Source: Gnetum montanum | Taxonomy: Eukaryota; Streptophyta; Gnetopsida; Gnetales; Gnetaceae | Length of the DNA stretch: 64,000 nt | Assembly (NCBI GenBank): GCA_015680685.1 | Contig: MNCI01004531.1 | Location: 316,843-380,842, forward strand | Direction: 5' to 3' | In this document: piece after piece, positions 33,983 through 46,409 of the stretch | How the letters are laid out: each line of letters begins with the position of its first letter | Numbering within the stretch: the stretch's first letter is position 1 | Program-made: the position numbers and the translations under genes | The notes under the pieces: generated by a model | Told to the model about the DNA's origin: nothing | Database searches by the model: none | What the model saw: only the letters and a program-made list of their open reading frames with translations

Positions 33983-35830
33983 AATATTGGGAAGGTATGG
34001 GAGTATTGACTTGAATGGAACTAATGGTGAATGGGATGACATGTGAATGGATCATCATTATAGAACATGACAAAACTAGTGTTCATGACAACAAGAGTGA
34101 ACATCGTATACATTTGACATCAGGCCATATTTGGCAGCTGAGAGAGAAGAGAGAAGAGAGAAGAGAGAAGAAGTTTGCTATTGCCAATGCCAAGATTATG
34201 CCTTTCGTTGTCTATCCATAAGTGCACCATCAATCTTGCTCCTTGCGTAGCTGCTTCAGCACTGATCCATTCCAAGTGTTCCCTCTAAATCTAATCTATT
34301 GTTGCATGATTGCCATCTACACACACAACACAATCTTATATTAGTAAGGGTAAATGAATCACAATGTAGTTGATACCTTGCTTCAGTAAAAGGTCCATTG
34401 GCTGGGTTGTGGTATGGCTGATATGGATCTAGAGATATAATAGTGGTAACTACCGAAGGTGTAGGGGTTAGGAGAAAATCGAAAAAATTGGGTCAGGACC
34501 CCCATGTCTAAGAGTGAACCTTTGGTAGCGATAGAATGGAGAAAGAAAAAGAACAAGAAAGATGGAGAAAAAGAGACAACTATAACGTCGATAAAATGGA
34601 TGTCAAGATGGAAATGAACAAAATATAGTTGATTGAAAAAATGTTTAAGGGAAATAATTTAACTAGTGCACCAAATAGGAATGCTAGTGGGTCCTCCCCA
34701 AAGCAAGGTCATGCCCTTAATGCCTTGACAAACCCACATTCAAAGAGTCCGTAGGCTCTAAGAATGTCATTTGGAACAAGAGTTAAAATCCTAACAGCAA
34801 GAATTTACCAAAAAGAATAATGTGTCAACCAAAATATACACTAATGATACAATTGGCAATGAGGTGAATAATGAAGGCAGAATGATGCAAAGAAGAGAAT
34901 GGAATGGAATCTCAAGAACAAGGTGATCTACAACCCTTTGTGTAGTTAATGATTAATGTGACTTAGTAGATCCCATTCCAAGTCCGGCCTCAAACAAACC
35001 ACATCTAGTGACTTCGCATCAATGCATTCGGCCAATCCATCCAATTGAAGTAACAAGAATGCCTTCACCGAAGAGCCATCCATTTCAATGAAACAAAGGA
35101 GGAGAGAATGGGAAGCAAGAAGGGCCTTATTTAGAGGGAACATGTTTATTTTAGTTCCATAACCAATGCTTGTAGCCCAAATGATTATTTTGTCTACGGG
35201 GTGTGCTTTGAATTCTCACTATTTTTTTTTCTTCTTCTTATTTTTTGCATGAGAACCACACCATGCAAAGACTTTTTTTTTTATTTGCTAAGCTTCCTGA
35301 TAATTGAGTAACGTCTAAATGGTAAGAAAACTCAAGAAGAAAACATCCAAGCACCCAAGAGAATGGCCAACACAAATGCATCAAGTTCCCTTGAAGCCAC
35401 ACCCTTTTCAATCCTTGAGACCTTCCTTAGTTTGAGAAATGCCCAGTCACCAATTCATTGATAGTTCTTATTATTTTGAAGAAAGGGAACTATACAGTTC
35501 CAAGCCAAGAGAAACCATAGAAATTTTTGGATGTATGGATGAAGTGGACTCATTTCCTGTCATATCAAAAGAACCATACCTTAGTATCAACATCATAACT
35601 TAAAGGTAAAAACCAAACATTAGCAATCAATGGAGTACAGTTCATACCATCTTTGGAGCACTTATTAAATAACAAACTTAACAAAATGGATAACACACAC
35701 GCACACAAAGAAATGAAAAAGTATAAACGATGTTGTAAAACAAAAACGAGAAAAGTTAAAGAAATTTGTAAAACAAAAATACGTAAAATAAAAACTTAAA
35801 AAAATGAGGGCCTCAATTGATTAGCTATTG
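33983..35830 (-). other. Element 2 non-coding internal region
   Basis: Collinear with 15,480-17,400 of element 1, including a GAGAGAA microsatellite at ~34,140-34,170 and a shorter version of the 15-bp AAACAAAAA tract near 35,735-35,800. Frames such as 34,946-35,143 are not conserved as protein between copies. Confidence 0.65.
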
Positions 35831-35909
35831 GTGGGCTGCTCTCTTGATTAGCTATCAACCATGAGGTGTTCTCTTATTGTGTGGTTGCTACATACAAACA
35901 CCTTTGTAT

Positions 35910-36419
35910 CTAAGTTTCTTGGGCACACCGGTTGCATACAGGAGATGTTGAGCATTCTTGTATGTCATCATCCTCTAAGTCACTATATGTGATGCATGGA
36001 ACTTTCTTCTTCTTAATCTTTCCATAAATGTTTTCCTTAGATATTTCCAAGGAAAGATCGTGGATTCCTAGGCATGCATTGATGGTACTTAGCCATGCCC
36101 TCCCTACTATAATTGGAAAGTCCTCTTTGTTACTGTTGACTTCTATCACTAGGAAATTAGCTGGGTATGACCAGCCACACAAAATGGTAACGATGTCATC
36201 CACCAATCCCAAGGGAATGGTGATGGACTGATCAACCAGCTCTAGTTGAATATTGCTCTTCTTGAGTGGAGGCAGGTTCCAGGCTTTATACATCTCCCAT
36301 GATATTAAGTTGACTTTGAAACCTGAGTCAAGAAGAGCCTTATGAGGTTCATTCCCAGTGACTTGGAGATAAATTAGGGCACTTCTAGGATCAGAGAATT
36401 TCTTGGGAAGGTGGCCCAC
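35910..36419 (-). pseudogene. pol: Element 2 aspartic protease, open 169-codon stretch
   Basis: The best preserved protease in the window: LIYLQVTGNEPHKALLDSGF (DSG intact at about residues 31-33), QSITIPLGLVDDI, CGWSYPANFLVIEV, FPIIVGRAWLSTINACLG and ISKENIYGKIKKKKVPCITY. The fold matches retropepsins. Open without a stop, yet upstream and downstream sequence is broken and no RT follows: after CAQET the frame stops, and ~100 bp later the non-coding region begins. The deletion breakpoint lies closer to protease than in element 1. Confidence 0.82.
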
Positions 36420-38836
36420 CTTGATCTAGTCAGTAATGGTATGCATTAACATAACTATATGTGTTGAGCTCTATTGTTGGTTTGAAGGGAGCTTCGATGC
36501 CTTATTTGTTAGAGAAGCATGCATAGACTCAACTGCTTGTGGTTGTGAGAGCTTGTTTGGGCTTTTGGTTCTAAAGAAAGGTCTTCTCTTCATGTGCTTG
36601 TCAAAACCAACAACGGGTTGAAGGTTTACAACTCTCGTAGCATTACAGTATTACGGTTGAGTGGGGAGTTTCCCTTGCATCGTTGGAGCGGGTGGTAGTG
36701 GAACTATCAACGTATGAGTGGTAGATGGATTCGAAGGATGGTATGCATGTGGTGTGTCTCCCATAGGAGAAGGAGTCCTAAAATACTCCTGAACTTGGTA
36801 GTAACATTGTGGGGTTGCGTAACCCATAGAGTCACTTGGAGAAACTAGTTGCTGAACGTAGTAGCCATATGGGTATGGTTGTCAGTAAGGCTATTGTTGT
36901 CTAGGCGGTGGCATCCCCCATGACTGTGGGTATTGCAACTACTGGTGTGACGTGATAGGTTGTGGTGGTGTTCCACTTGGATAATACGTTAATGATTGCT
37001 GGAACAACCTCGGGTTACCTTGGGGATAAGGTAACCTTTGGGGTGCTTGCTGTTTGTTAAGTCTTGGGTTGAGTGCATAAACCCCAGACTCTTGCAGATG
37101 TGAGATTATTGGGCAACATCCTTTAGGATGGTCATATTGGCAGATCTCACATCCACCATCATTGTTCGTATCTGAATCCACAACCTCATCGGTGATAGCC
37201 ATTTTTCCCTTACCATTGTTACATGCATCGCCTGAATCTCTTTGCTTTTTCTTATCATGGTTACTACTTCGCTCCTCCTTAGACTCCTCTACAATTTTTA
37301 GGACAGTTTCAATTTTACTATCTAAGGAGCTCCATATTTCATCTACCTTAGTTGACACTTCCATTGTTAATTTCTGAAGTGTTAAGGTTTTTCTATTCAC
37401 CAACTCTTCAAGTGGTGACTCATCATCTTCCTCATAGAATCTTACTCTCTTCTTTCGAAGGGAAGGATCACGGTTATACTCTTCTACGCTTTCTCTTTTC
37501 TATAGCTACCCTTCTTCTTTAGCTACTTACTCCAAAAATCTATGAACTTCATGGGATCTAAGTTCAGATAATCTCCCTTGGGCATATGTCCCAAGGGTTC
37601 TCTTGGTCTCATGTCTTAGCCCATCTACGAGGTGGCAGAGTTGATCTTGTTGTGCATAACCATGGCCTAGGCAACGATGTAGCAATGCATAATATTGGCC
37701 CATGGCAGCATCCAAGGGTTCGTGATTACCTTGCTTCCATCCTTGGATTTTCTTATGCAAGTTGGACACTCTGGAGTATGTTTGGTATTTATCGTTAAAC
37801 AATTCTAGCATTGTACTCCACCTCCTAATAGTTTTCGGCTCTAAAGACTGGTACTAACTTTCTGCTTCCTTTATGAGTGTCCTAGGGAACAACTTTAACT
37901 TCTACCACTCATTTTCAATATTCTACAAGGCACAAGCATCGTGGAATACCTGTAAGTGGTTTTGCAGATCAGCATTGTATCCCCGCTCAAACCGTGGGAT
38001 ATTATTCATATTTAGTCTCTTGATCCGGCTATCCTTTTGGTGCCTTGTAGGTATTCTCATAGCCTCTGTAATATCTAACATACTCTAGGTTGCTAGTAGG
38101 GGTTCATCATGATAATCTCTCTCATGACACCTATGATGCCTACATGGTTTCCTACTTTCCCTTCTTTCATGCCTTGACTCTCTAGAATGCCCTCGTCCTC
38201 GCTCTCGACTCTCTCGTTGAGGTCTCTCATCTTGCCTACCCTTATCCTCACTGTTATGCTCCTTGTGACTACATCCTAATGTGGAAGGAGAGGTTGAATG
38301 ATGTGATGAAGGGGAAGAAGAAGGGGAACCATCGCCATGACGATGTTTCTTACCTTCTCTTCAGTTGCTACGACCCCAATCGTGATGATGATCAGAATGC
38401 CCATCCTTGTCATGTGTTTATGTTTCCTCATTGAAAACTTGGTGTGCATGGGGATCAGAACCATGGCTATGTATTGTGGAGCATAGGTTCTGATACCCCA
38501 CCTCCTCACTATTGCTAGGAGGGGNCTTATGCTGTAATCACATGCAACGTATTCAGCATATAGCTGCGTCATGCCTATTTGTGCAAGCGCATGAAGGAGC
38601 ATGTTGGGGACTGCACGATCTAGAGGTAACACTATGTTACCTTGCAAATCACGTCAATGCATTTGTTCATCCTGATGGAGGATAAAAGTAAAATTGGGTA
38701 TATACTCATCAGGATAAATATACATCACCCGATACTGTTGAGGAACTGGTGGTTCATGGTTATGTGTGTTAGACTGCCGACTGTCTCTTGTGTGATCCCA
38801 AGGTGGTGAAGTGCTTTTATGAGAAGAAGAAGACAT
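36420..38836 (-). pseudogene. gag: Element 2 Gag, broken
   Basis: The start at 38,836 (MSSSSHKSTSPP) is chosen because elements 1 and 4 start the same way; an in-frame ATG 30 bp upstream also exists. Then YIYPDEYIPNFTFILHQDEQ, LQGNIVLPLDRAVPNMLLHA, a His/Arg-rich variable part, capsid core with the 94-codon stretch 37,527-37,811 (MLELFNDKYQTYSRVSNLHK), a charged helix (SSLDSKIETVLKIVEESKEE), knuckle CEICQYDHPKGCCP near 37,110-37,155 and a Pro-rich tail. Relative to element 1, ~150 bp are missing exactly at the N at 38,525, so part of the damage may be assembly. Confidence 0.82.
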
Positions 38837-38961
38837 TGTTATCTTACTCAATGTGCTAGAAACCATTGTTTAAATTTTCTTCTAATTAACCCTAAGGGTT
38901 CATTTAAGCTTCATAACGATGTGGATGATTTTCTATGTTCTACTTAGTGCACAAACAACTT

Positions 38962-38982
38962 AGTCCTTGGCAATGGCGCCAA
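38962..38982 (-). promoter_or_regulatory. Element 2 primer-binding site (tRNA-Asp)
   Basis: The - strand reads TTGGCGCCATTGCCAAGGAC right after the 5' LTR. Few mismatches to the plant tRNA-Asp(GTC) complement. Confidence 0.85.
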
Positions 38983-39761
38983 TGATGAGTGGCAAGGTAC
39001 CCCCTACACTCAACCATATGAATACAAGTGTTACACGCATGATCTGGTCAAACTCCACAGACTAAGTGCCTACATGCCTTATGGGACACTTAAGGTTAAT
39101 TGTTCGTTGTCTTCCCAAACTTACTTGTATTTGTCACGGTTGTATGGTTAAGTAAGTTTGAGGTATGTGATTTTTATGTCTTTTATCTTTTTATCTCCTA
39201 TGCTAATGAGGGAAAGGGTGAAGAGACTAAGTAACTAACTTTAACTAACTAAGCCTTAATTAACCTAGCATCAGTATCCATTCCCACTTGCTGTTCACAC
39301 CCTAAACCAATGCAACCTTCTAGGATTACCAAACGTCATTCGTTGTTGGGATTACCAAGCGTAATGCACGTGCTTGAAGCGGTCATACTGAATGCACTTA
39401 ACTATGGGAGAAGGGTTGAGAAAGATTTAATTAACTAATAAAGCATTTAAATGATGAATAATAAATAACAATAATTAAAGTCCTATTTAGCTTAGTCCAT
39501 GCACTGCGAGGTTTATCCAAAAGTTCATCTTTATTTCCGTACACAAACTTGTACTCAGGTACAATATTTGCTTGAATAAAGATCCGTTCACTTTGGGACT
39601 CCTACTGCAGGCACATGGAAATTACTCTAACTCTGGAATGGAAAAACTACAAGAGTTTGGCTAAGGTCTAGATCTAGATGGAGAAACAAGGGAGAGCCAC
39701 CTCTTATTTATAGATTTGGTGGCCCGCTGCAATATCACGTACGCGATATCACATCCCATCA
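38983..39761 (-). repeat. Element 2 5' LTR
   Basis: 779 bp, TGATGAGTGGC...CCCATCA. On the - strand: short U3 with eroded GCGATATCGC palindromes, TATAAATA at 39,705-39,712, TCTTTATT / AATAAAGA pair at 39,575-39,582 and 39,528-39,535. Close to the LTRs of element 1. Confidence 0.9.
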
Positions 39762-42100
39762 ATTACCAAACATAAGATAATGATTGTTTAAATTTATAAA
39801 AATGTTATAATGTAAGTAACAAGATGGTAAAGTTCCACTCTATATGTGGTATGAAATGACATTATGATAATACATAGGTAATAATGAGAGGAAAAATATT
39901 TTTCCAATAATCTAAAAACTTTAATGTATATTAAAAGTGTTAGGTAGCATATATGGATAGAAGTGTAAAAGTAGAAAGTAATTTTTCGACTTGTTCTTTC
40001 TATGGTTCATGACATAAGATTCTCCTCGCTTTTACTAAGGCTAGCCAACCAGCTGTTGTAAAGGTGATTAAAAGTTTAAAACATACCACTTGCAATTTGG
40101 CTATCGCAAGTGAGTTTGGACTCTAACATGAAGCCCTCAAGGCTACATAATACCAGGGAAAACATTTGAAGTGATCAATACCTATTAGAAGGTGACATCC
40201 ACTAAGAAATCCTCAAGGTTGCTTATGACTAGGAATAAAATTTAAAGTAATCAATGCCAAGCATAAGGCATTTAGTCTTTAAAACTAGCATTGTTGTGTT
40301 TAAGGATCACATCAAAAGTTGCCTCAGGGAATTTTTAGCTTAGTTTCTATTTAAAGGATAGAAGAGAGAGAAACGTTCACACAAAGATTATTACATAAAG
40401 GTCTACATAATGAAGACAAAGTAAAAAGTTCTATTTCTAGAAAATGCTTTTTTTATTTATGACACATCGGAGAAGAAAGCTGTCATGCAAAGTACAAATA
40501 AGATAGACAAATATGTTTAGTGCAAGAATGCTTTAATTGTAATTGATGATATGGTTGATAATGGATAACATTATTAGAGAGCTTCTGCTTTGGCATGCAT
40601 GGATACAGTGTCGTTGTTGTTGTTGATGTGGTCATGCTTGAATGACTAATAAGTGGTTACATTATTAAAGTTTGAAATGTATTGATACAATGTTATTGTG
40701 GTGCTCAAGAAGCAGATCAACTCTTTTGTTATCAAATATAGTAATGGTTGAAAATAAGGAGAAATCATTATGAAGATTGTGATTAAATGATAGAAAGTAG
40801 TATATTGTGTTATATATATATATATATTTGCATTGTGGAAAACATGTTGTTGTAGTTGGTCCTTTTAATAGATTATAAATGGTAACATGCATTTTGATCA
40901 AGTGAATGACATGTGTTGACAAGTCTAAATTAGTAGAATAACAAGAATTTGTGTTGTATGTAGAAGTAAGTTAGGCAAGCATAATAGATTTAAAAATGCT
41001 ACTAAACAACTTGGATCAAAAATGGTAATGTTAGTTGTTTCTAATTTTCAAGGTATGTATGAAAAATTTATCTATTTTTGTTTATTTAACTTAGATGTTT
41101 TAGTATGAAGGTTGGAAGAAAGATAGAAATAATATATGGAGGAGGAAACATTGGGCTGATGGGTGTTGTAGCTAACACTATTTTAATGTGCCTGGATAAG
41201 ATTATAACTTTGGATTCCTACTAAGGTATTTTCCTCATGAACTTATTATTTTATTCTTATATGTATCTTGAATAATAGAGTGGTACCAAAATTTCTTGCA
41301 TTTGAGCAGGTACTATTCCAATAAAAATCATCTTTTGTTAGTGTAGTGTACTTGTGCACATCATATTGATAATTTAAGTCAATAAATTTTCTTATTTATT
41401 TTCAAGTTGGGTTGTTAAATGTTGAAGGCTATTATGACTTTCTATTGACATTTTTAGATCATGTAGTGAATGATGATTTTATTAGTAGTTAAGATCATAA
41501 TAGCTTGTTTGCAGAGACTTGTCCAAGAAAGTTAATAAGTAAGCTTCTGGTATGGAATTAGTACCGACACATTGCATATATTTTTGTTTTTTTTTTCCTA
41601 AATTTTGGTCAATCTTATAAGTTATGCATTTGATAATTTTCTCTAGGAATGAAGAGACCATAGCTTGGATTTCAAGAAAATATTCTTGTTGAAGAAAATA
41701 TTTTTTGAAGAATGAAGGGACAATAGCTTGCGTTTCAAGCAAATATTGTGAATGTACATTAAAGATATTAGCAAATAGGACTATCTAGCAAATGTGAATG
41801 TACATTAAAGATATTAGCAATTGTGGAATGTCAAATAGGACTATAAGCAATTGTGAATGTACATTAAAGATATTAGCAAAAGGGAAAATTTATTAATTAG
41901 AAAAAGTGACTATTTTCTTAGTATTTTGTGTCATTATATCATTGCTAATGTAAAGACTTGTGTATTTTTATTAGTAATGCTCACTAAAAATATAGTATAT
42001 GATCCTTATTCATTAAGCATATGTAGTATCACATGAAAAAAGTGTAAGTATTACAAATAGAACATAATCATAAATAGAAAGGGAACCTTGTTTTATTAAA
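39762..42100. other. Unassigned AT-rich stretch
   Basis: No recognised gene. It includes an imperfect ~75-bp tandem pair near 40,128-40,270 (CCTCAAGG..AAGTGATCAAT), a (TA)n run near 40,811-40,828, and the repeat at 41,748-41,882. Confidence 0.4.
41748..41882 (+). repeat. Imperfect tandem repeat, three copies
   Basis: The word GTGAATGTACATTAAAGATA followed by TTAGCAA occurs three times, starting near 41,748, 41,793 and 41,848. The spacers are partly shared (AATAGGACTAT). Confidence 0.85.
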
Positions 42101-42133
42101 ATTACAAGATAGAATATAGAATATATGCTAAAG

Positions 42134-42930
42134 TTATGGATCATCATCATAATCAAAATCTCCAACATAAGGACTTGACAACAAGACTTGATGGAGTGGA
42201 TGTTGCAAGTCTTCCAATGTTAGTTCCCTGTTAAGTTGAATATCCAACATGCATAAATCATATGTAAAAGATGAAGTTGTATTATCAATTTGCATATTTT
42301 TTGCCAAAAGTAACTTATATCCCACTTGTTTCTTGTATACACTAATTGATAGAAAGCAAATTCTAATGGATTGCAAGCAACAAGTCTTCTTTCTATAGTA
42401 GAAAATAAGTAATAACTCATGCTTGTCCAACCAAACCTATTTGTGTATATATTTTTAACTCTAGGATTTGTATAGAAAAAATAATCACCATGATTTGCAC
42501 CTAGAAAAAAAGAGGAAGAATTTCCTATCATCAAATATGGATTATGACCAAAATCATTCCACCATTCAAACCATGAATTTTTTGGTATATTAAATGAAAT
42601 AATCTCAATTTCATAACAAAAAAATGAATTTCTAAATATGTAAAATGTCCACAGCCACTAATTATTTATCACACTACTTGTGTTCTAAATTTGAACATAT
42701 ACTTTGTGGTATTGATGAATTGATTTTCTCATACTTATATATTGCATTCTCCTAATGCAACCTGGATTCATAGATAAATTTTTTAAAGAAACTCCATATC
42801 ATTGAAAGTGAGCTACCATTTCAACTAGTGGCATTCATTCATCTAGAACTCCACTATCACTGTTCATTAGTAGATGGGAAGATCGCTTTTTCCAACCTTC
42901 CCTAATCAAATATGATCTCATTTTATCCTT
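42134..42930 (-). pseudogene. Decayed reading frame of unknown family
   Basis: On the - strand a readable protein-like trail runs from ~42,930 (DKMRSYLIREGWKKRSSHLL) through NIPKNSWFEWWNDFGHNPYL, MIGNSSSFFLGANHGDYFFY and WTSMSYYLF to the 104-codon frame 42,220-42,534. One frameshift then leads into the 98-codon frame 42,134-42,430, which ends in an acidic DFDYDDDP and a stop. The high Trp/Tyr/Phe content and continuity suggest a former gene or transposon ORF. I do not recognise the family. No LTR or inverted repeat is tied to it. Confidence 0.35.
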
Positions 42931-45242
42931 TTTTTAAATCTATCCAAATAAAGTAGAAATATAGAAGTTAGGACATAGAAAATTAATTGATATTAAACTT
43001 AAAAGAATGCTAAACTTTGATGATGTTTTTAAACAACAAATAAAAAACTAAAAAATCAAAACAAGCATAAGGTAGAGTTTTTGAGAGTTTCTATAGTAAA
43101 ACATGCATTGAGAAGTTAGTATACTCTTATGTTAAGGTCTTCTTTGTAGGAGCCTTCTACATTTGCACTACTTGACCTATGTTTTTTATTTGTAAAATGT
43201 CTATGATTAGTATGCATAGTATGGTTATGTTGTTAAGTGAAAAAAAGAATAAGATCTTATAGTTGAAGTTTGACATGTTTGTTTTTATTCAAGGTACGTT
43301 ATAACCTATTAAGTAAAGTAAACATTAGATTTGTATTATGATAATGTTATAGAATAATGATGTAACATGACAAAGCAATTGTGATATACAGTTGGCAGAT
43401 TTTATCTTCTTGTTGAGTGCATTGCTATAACTATCCTATTCTTGATATAATGAATGTATGAAAAGGTGGTTTTGGAATCATCAATGTAAGATTTGATTTG
43501 AAAATTTTGAGCATGGTAGATTGCACAAGAGATACAAATCTACTATTTTTAATAATAATGTTCATAGTGGCAGATTTGGGTGTATTAATTACAAAGTAAA
43601 ATTTCAACTATATCAACATAAAACAATGGATAAGTGGGACACATACTATGCATTCTATAAATTGCAGAAAAAATTTATCATTTAAAGCTCTTTCTTTATT
43701 ATGTGTCTTTCAAAGTTATTTTCAGGACCGTGTATATAAAAGAGTTGCACATGATTATAGATGTAGTGAAAATTAGAATGTCATGGCGTTAGCATAAAAA
43801 TATTGTTACATGTCATCTAGATACAATAGGTATGGCTATTCAATTATGATTTATACATCATGTGTGTGATCTTGATGGCTTGTTAGGGATGAGTTAATTT
43901 AATATAAATTTATTTTATATGTTATGAGGTTTCATCTTTATGTTATGATTATGATGTCTTTATATTCTTAACTAATGTGATTATGTACACTAATCCTGTG
44001 TGATGTGTTAGAGAGGTGATGTTACTAGCAAGGATATTGGATTGGGGTACAAGAGCACCTATTCAGTATATGAAATTTCAATATTTATGCATTTGAACTA
44101 TAGCACTATGTTGTGTGGTGCTTGGACGTGATTTTGGCATGTGAAGGTGTAGAGTGTTTGATAAGGATCTTGTAGGTTCAAACAGATTTTAATTTACAGT
44201 GCTAGTGTGGTTGTTATGCACATTGGAAGTGCAAGGTATTAGTTATAGAAAATAAAAGAAAATCAACTTATAAAAAAATTTCATTAAAAAAAGTAAAAGA
44301 AAAAAATTCAAATTAGTCATACATGTGATGTGAGGCACGTGGAAAAAAAACACATCTTTGTTTTGTTTTATAAAAGCATATGCATTACCCACTACCCACC
44401 ACCACATACCCATAGCATCATGTTGAGAAATAGAAATAGAAGCTGAAGGCATTGGTTTTCTTTCCTTCTTTCTTCCATTTTCATCCTTTCTTTTCCTAAA
44501 ATTTTGGCATTGTGTCCAGTTTTTGCTTACTTTGGACTTGGATTTGGAATTGTTGCAATCATGTCTATGTAGGTGTGGAACTTGTTTGGAGTGAAATGGA
44601 GTCTTGCGAATTTTTAAGGATTTTTTTGCTTATTTCAAACTTTCTACACAAAAATTTTCATTGGTGGATTGTCTTTACCTTTTTCCTAAATTTTTGTGTT
44701 GGATTAGTGTATATGATCATGTGATGTAGGCATGTAGAGTAGATAGCTGAAAGATTGAGCTTGGACATGTTATTTTGCATATTTCCCAAAATTGTATGGT
44801 TTTGATTACGAATTGTTTATTAATATCTATGTAATGTATGGGATGATGTGAACTTGTCAAATATGATATGTGATGTTGACAAGACTGGTATGAATATTAT
44901 ATCTTAGGAGCCTATTGTGACATGAGAATTTCTAGGAGTTTCAATCTATACTAGTGGTAATGAAATATTAATAATTATTATTTTATCAATCAAACATTAT
45001 ACCCACATAACTTTGCTTCTAGGAGTCCAACTTAGGTGAAATTAGTACCATTGGGATCATCATGGGAAGTTCTTTCTAATCATGGAATTGGTTTTCTTTT
45101 TGAGCACATATCATTTTGGAGGTTAGTATAGTGTTTATTTTGTGGTATTACATGTGATTCAACAAATATGGTTGTGGTGCAAAAAAAAAAATTGTCAAAT
45201 CATAGTATGGTTTTCATGGAATGAATGTGACTGTTAGGTATG
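42931..45242. other. Unassigned AT-rich stretch
   Basis: Nothing recognised. Frames at 44,243-44,724 are hydrophobic, low-complexity and overlap on opposite strands. Confidence 0.4.
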
Positions 45243-45247
45243 GATAT

Positions 45248-46166
45248 TGATGAGTGGCTAGGTACCCCTACGTCCAACCATGCGAATCATGGGCATTCAC
45301 ACGTGACTCAGTCAAATTCTGTAGACTGTAAGCACTCTACATACACCAAACCTTAACCAACAAAACCCTTTGTTAGAACGATCGTTGTCTTCCCAACATC
45401 ACTTGTGATGTTCTAGTGGCGATGGTTAAGTGAGATTGAGGCAATTGATTTTTATGGCTTTTTACTTTATCTTTTGGCATCTAATTAAGGTATGGAAGGT
45501 AAGGAAGGAAATATTATATAACCTATAATTATCTTAATCTATGTCCTAACTCATCCTAGCATAAGTATTTGATCCCACCTTCTACACACATCCCAAGTAT
45601 CCCCTAACCACTATTGAGCTACCAGACGTTAAGCGTTGTTGGGTTACTAAGCGTTGGGTTTACGTTCGAGATGGTCGCACTTATGGTATTTATGAACTAT
45701 AAAGGAGAAATAGCGATTAAAGTAATAATAACATAAACTCAATGAATGATTAAAGCATATAAATATTAAACTATAAATGCGTAGAAATGGCTAAGTTCAA
45801 TTGCTACAAGGAATGCTTAAAAAGCTTGTCTTTATTGTCATTCACGCCAATGGGCTTAGGTACATCAGCGCTTGAATAAAGATCTGGACATCTTTTTTAC
45901 ACCTACTACAGGCACTTGAAAAATATTCTAACTCTTGCAAAAACAAACTACAAGAGCTTTGCTACAACTGAAAAAAAAGGTAAAGAAGTGTGGTGGGAGC
46001 CCACTTATTTATAGGCCGAAATAGGTGCCACGTAAATGGGGCCATGTCGATGCATGGAAGGATGCATCGACGGGGCTACATATATGAGGCTGTGTTGATG
46101 TGGTCGCATATAAGGGGTTCCGTATATGCGGCCTAGTAAATGTGTTGACCATTTGACACTTCATCA
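45248..46166 (-). repeat. Element 3 3' LTR
   Basis: Ends TGATGAGTGGC / CACTTCATCA. On the - strand TATAAATA lies at 46,006-46,013 and the TCTTTATT / AATAAAGA pair at 45,875-45,882 and 45,829-45,836. The inner flank TGTGAGGATA is the likely polypurine primer. Confidence 0.93.
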
Positions 46167-46409
46167 TATCCTCACAACTAAGTAAAAACCTATTCTCGAG
46201 TTTCTCTTACAATTTGGAAGGTATGGACTTTTATTTACAACACACATGATTTGACACATATGACACACATACACACATGACACACCAAGTGCCCGAGTAT
46301 ACAGAGGAGGATGAATTACAAAAATGGTGGTGCTTAAAGACAAAATTGAACACCTTGCTAGTTCTAGATTCTCTGCTATGTAGGAAGATGCAAAAATTGT
46401 CGAAGAAGA

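Larger units (their letters stand above)
33623..39761 (-). mobile_element. Tat-like element 2 (truncated 3' LTR, no RT/IN)
   Basis: The intact 5' LTR is 38,983-39,761; the 3' LTR is reduced to 33,623-33,870. The interior carries gag, protease and the shared non-coding region; RT, RNase H and integrase are missing. Two undetermined bases (33,915 and 38,525) lie inside. No TSD can be tested because the 3' LTR is broken. Confidence 0.88.

Noticed and set aside
40800-40830. (TA)n run as a promoter
   Set aside because: A simple microsatellite; no gene follows on either strand.
44243-44724. Hydrophobic frames as small membrane proteins
   Set aside because: They arise from T-rich/A-rich DNA, with neighbouring frames on opposite strands and no start context or homology.
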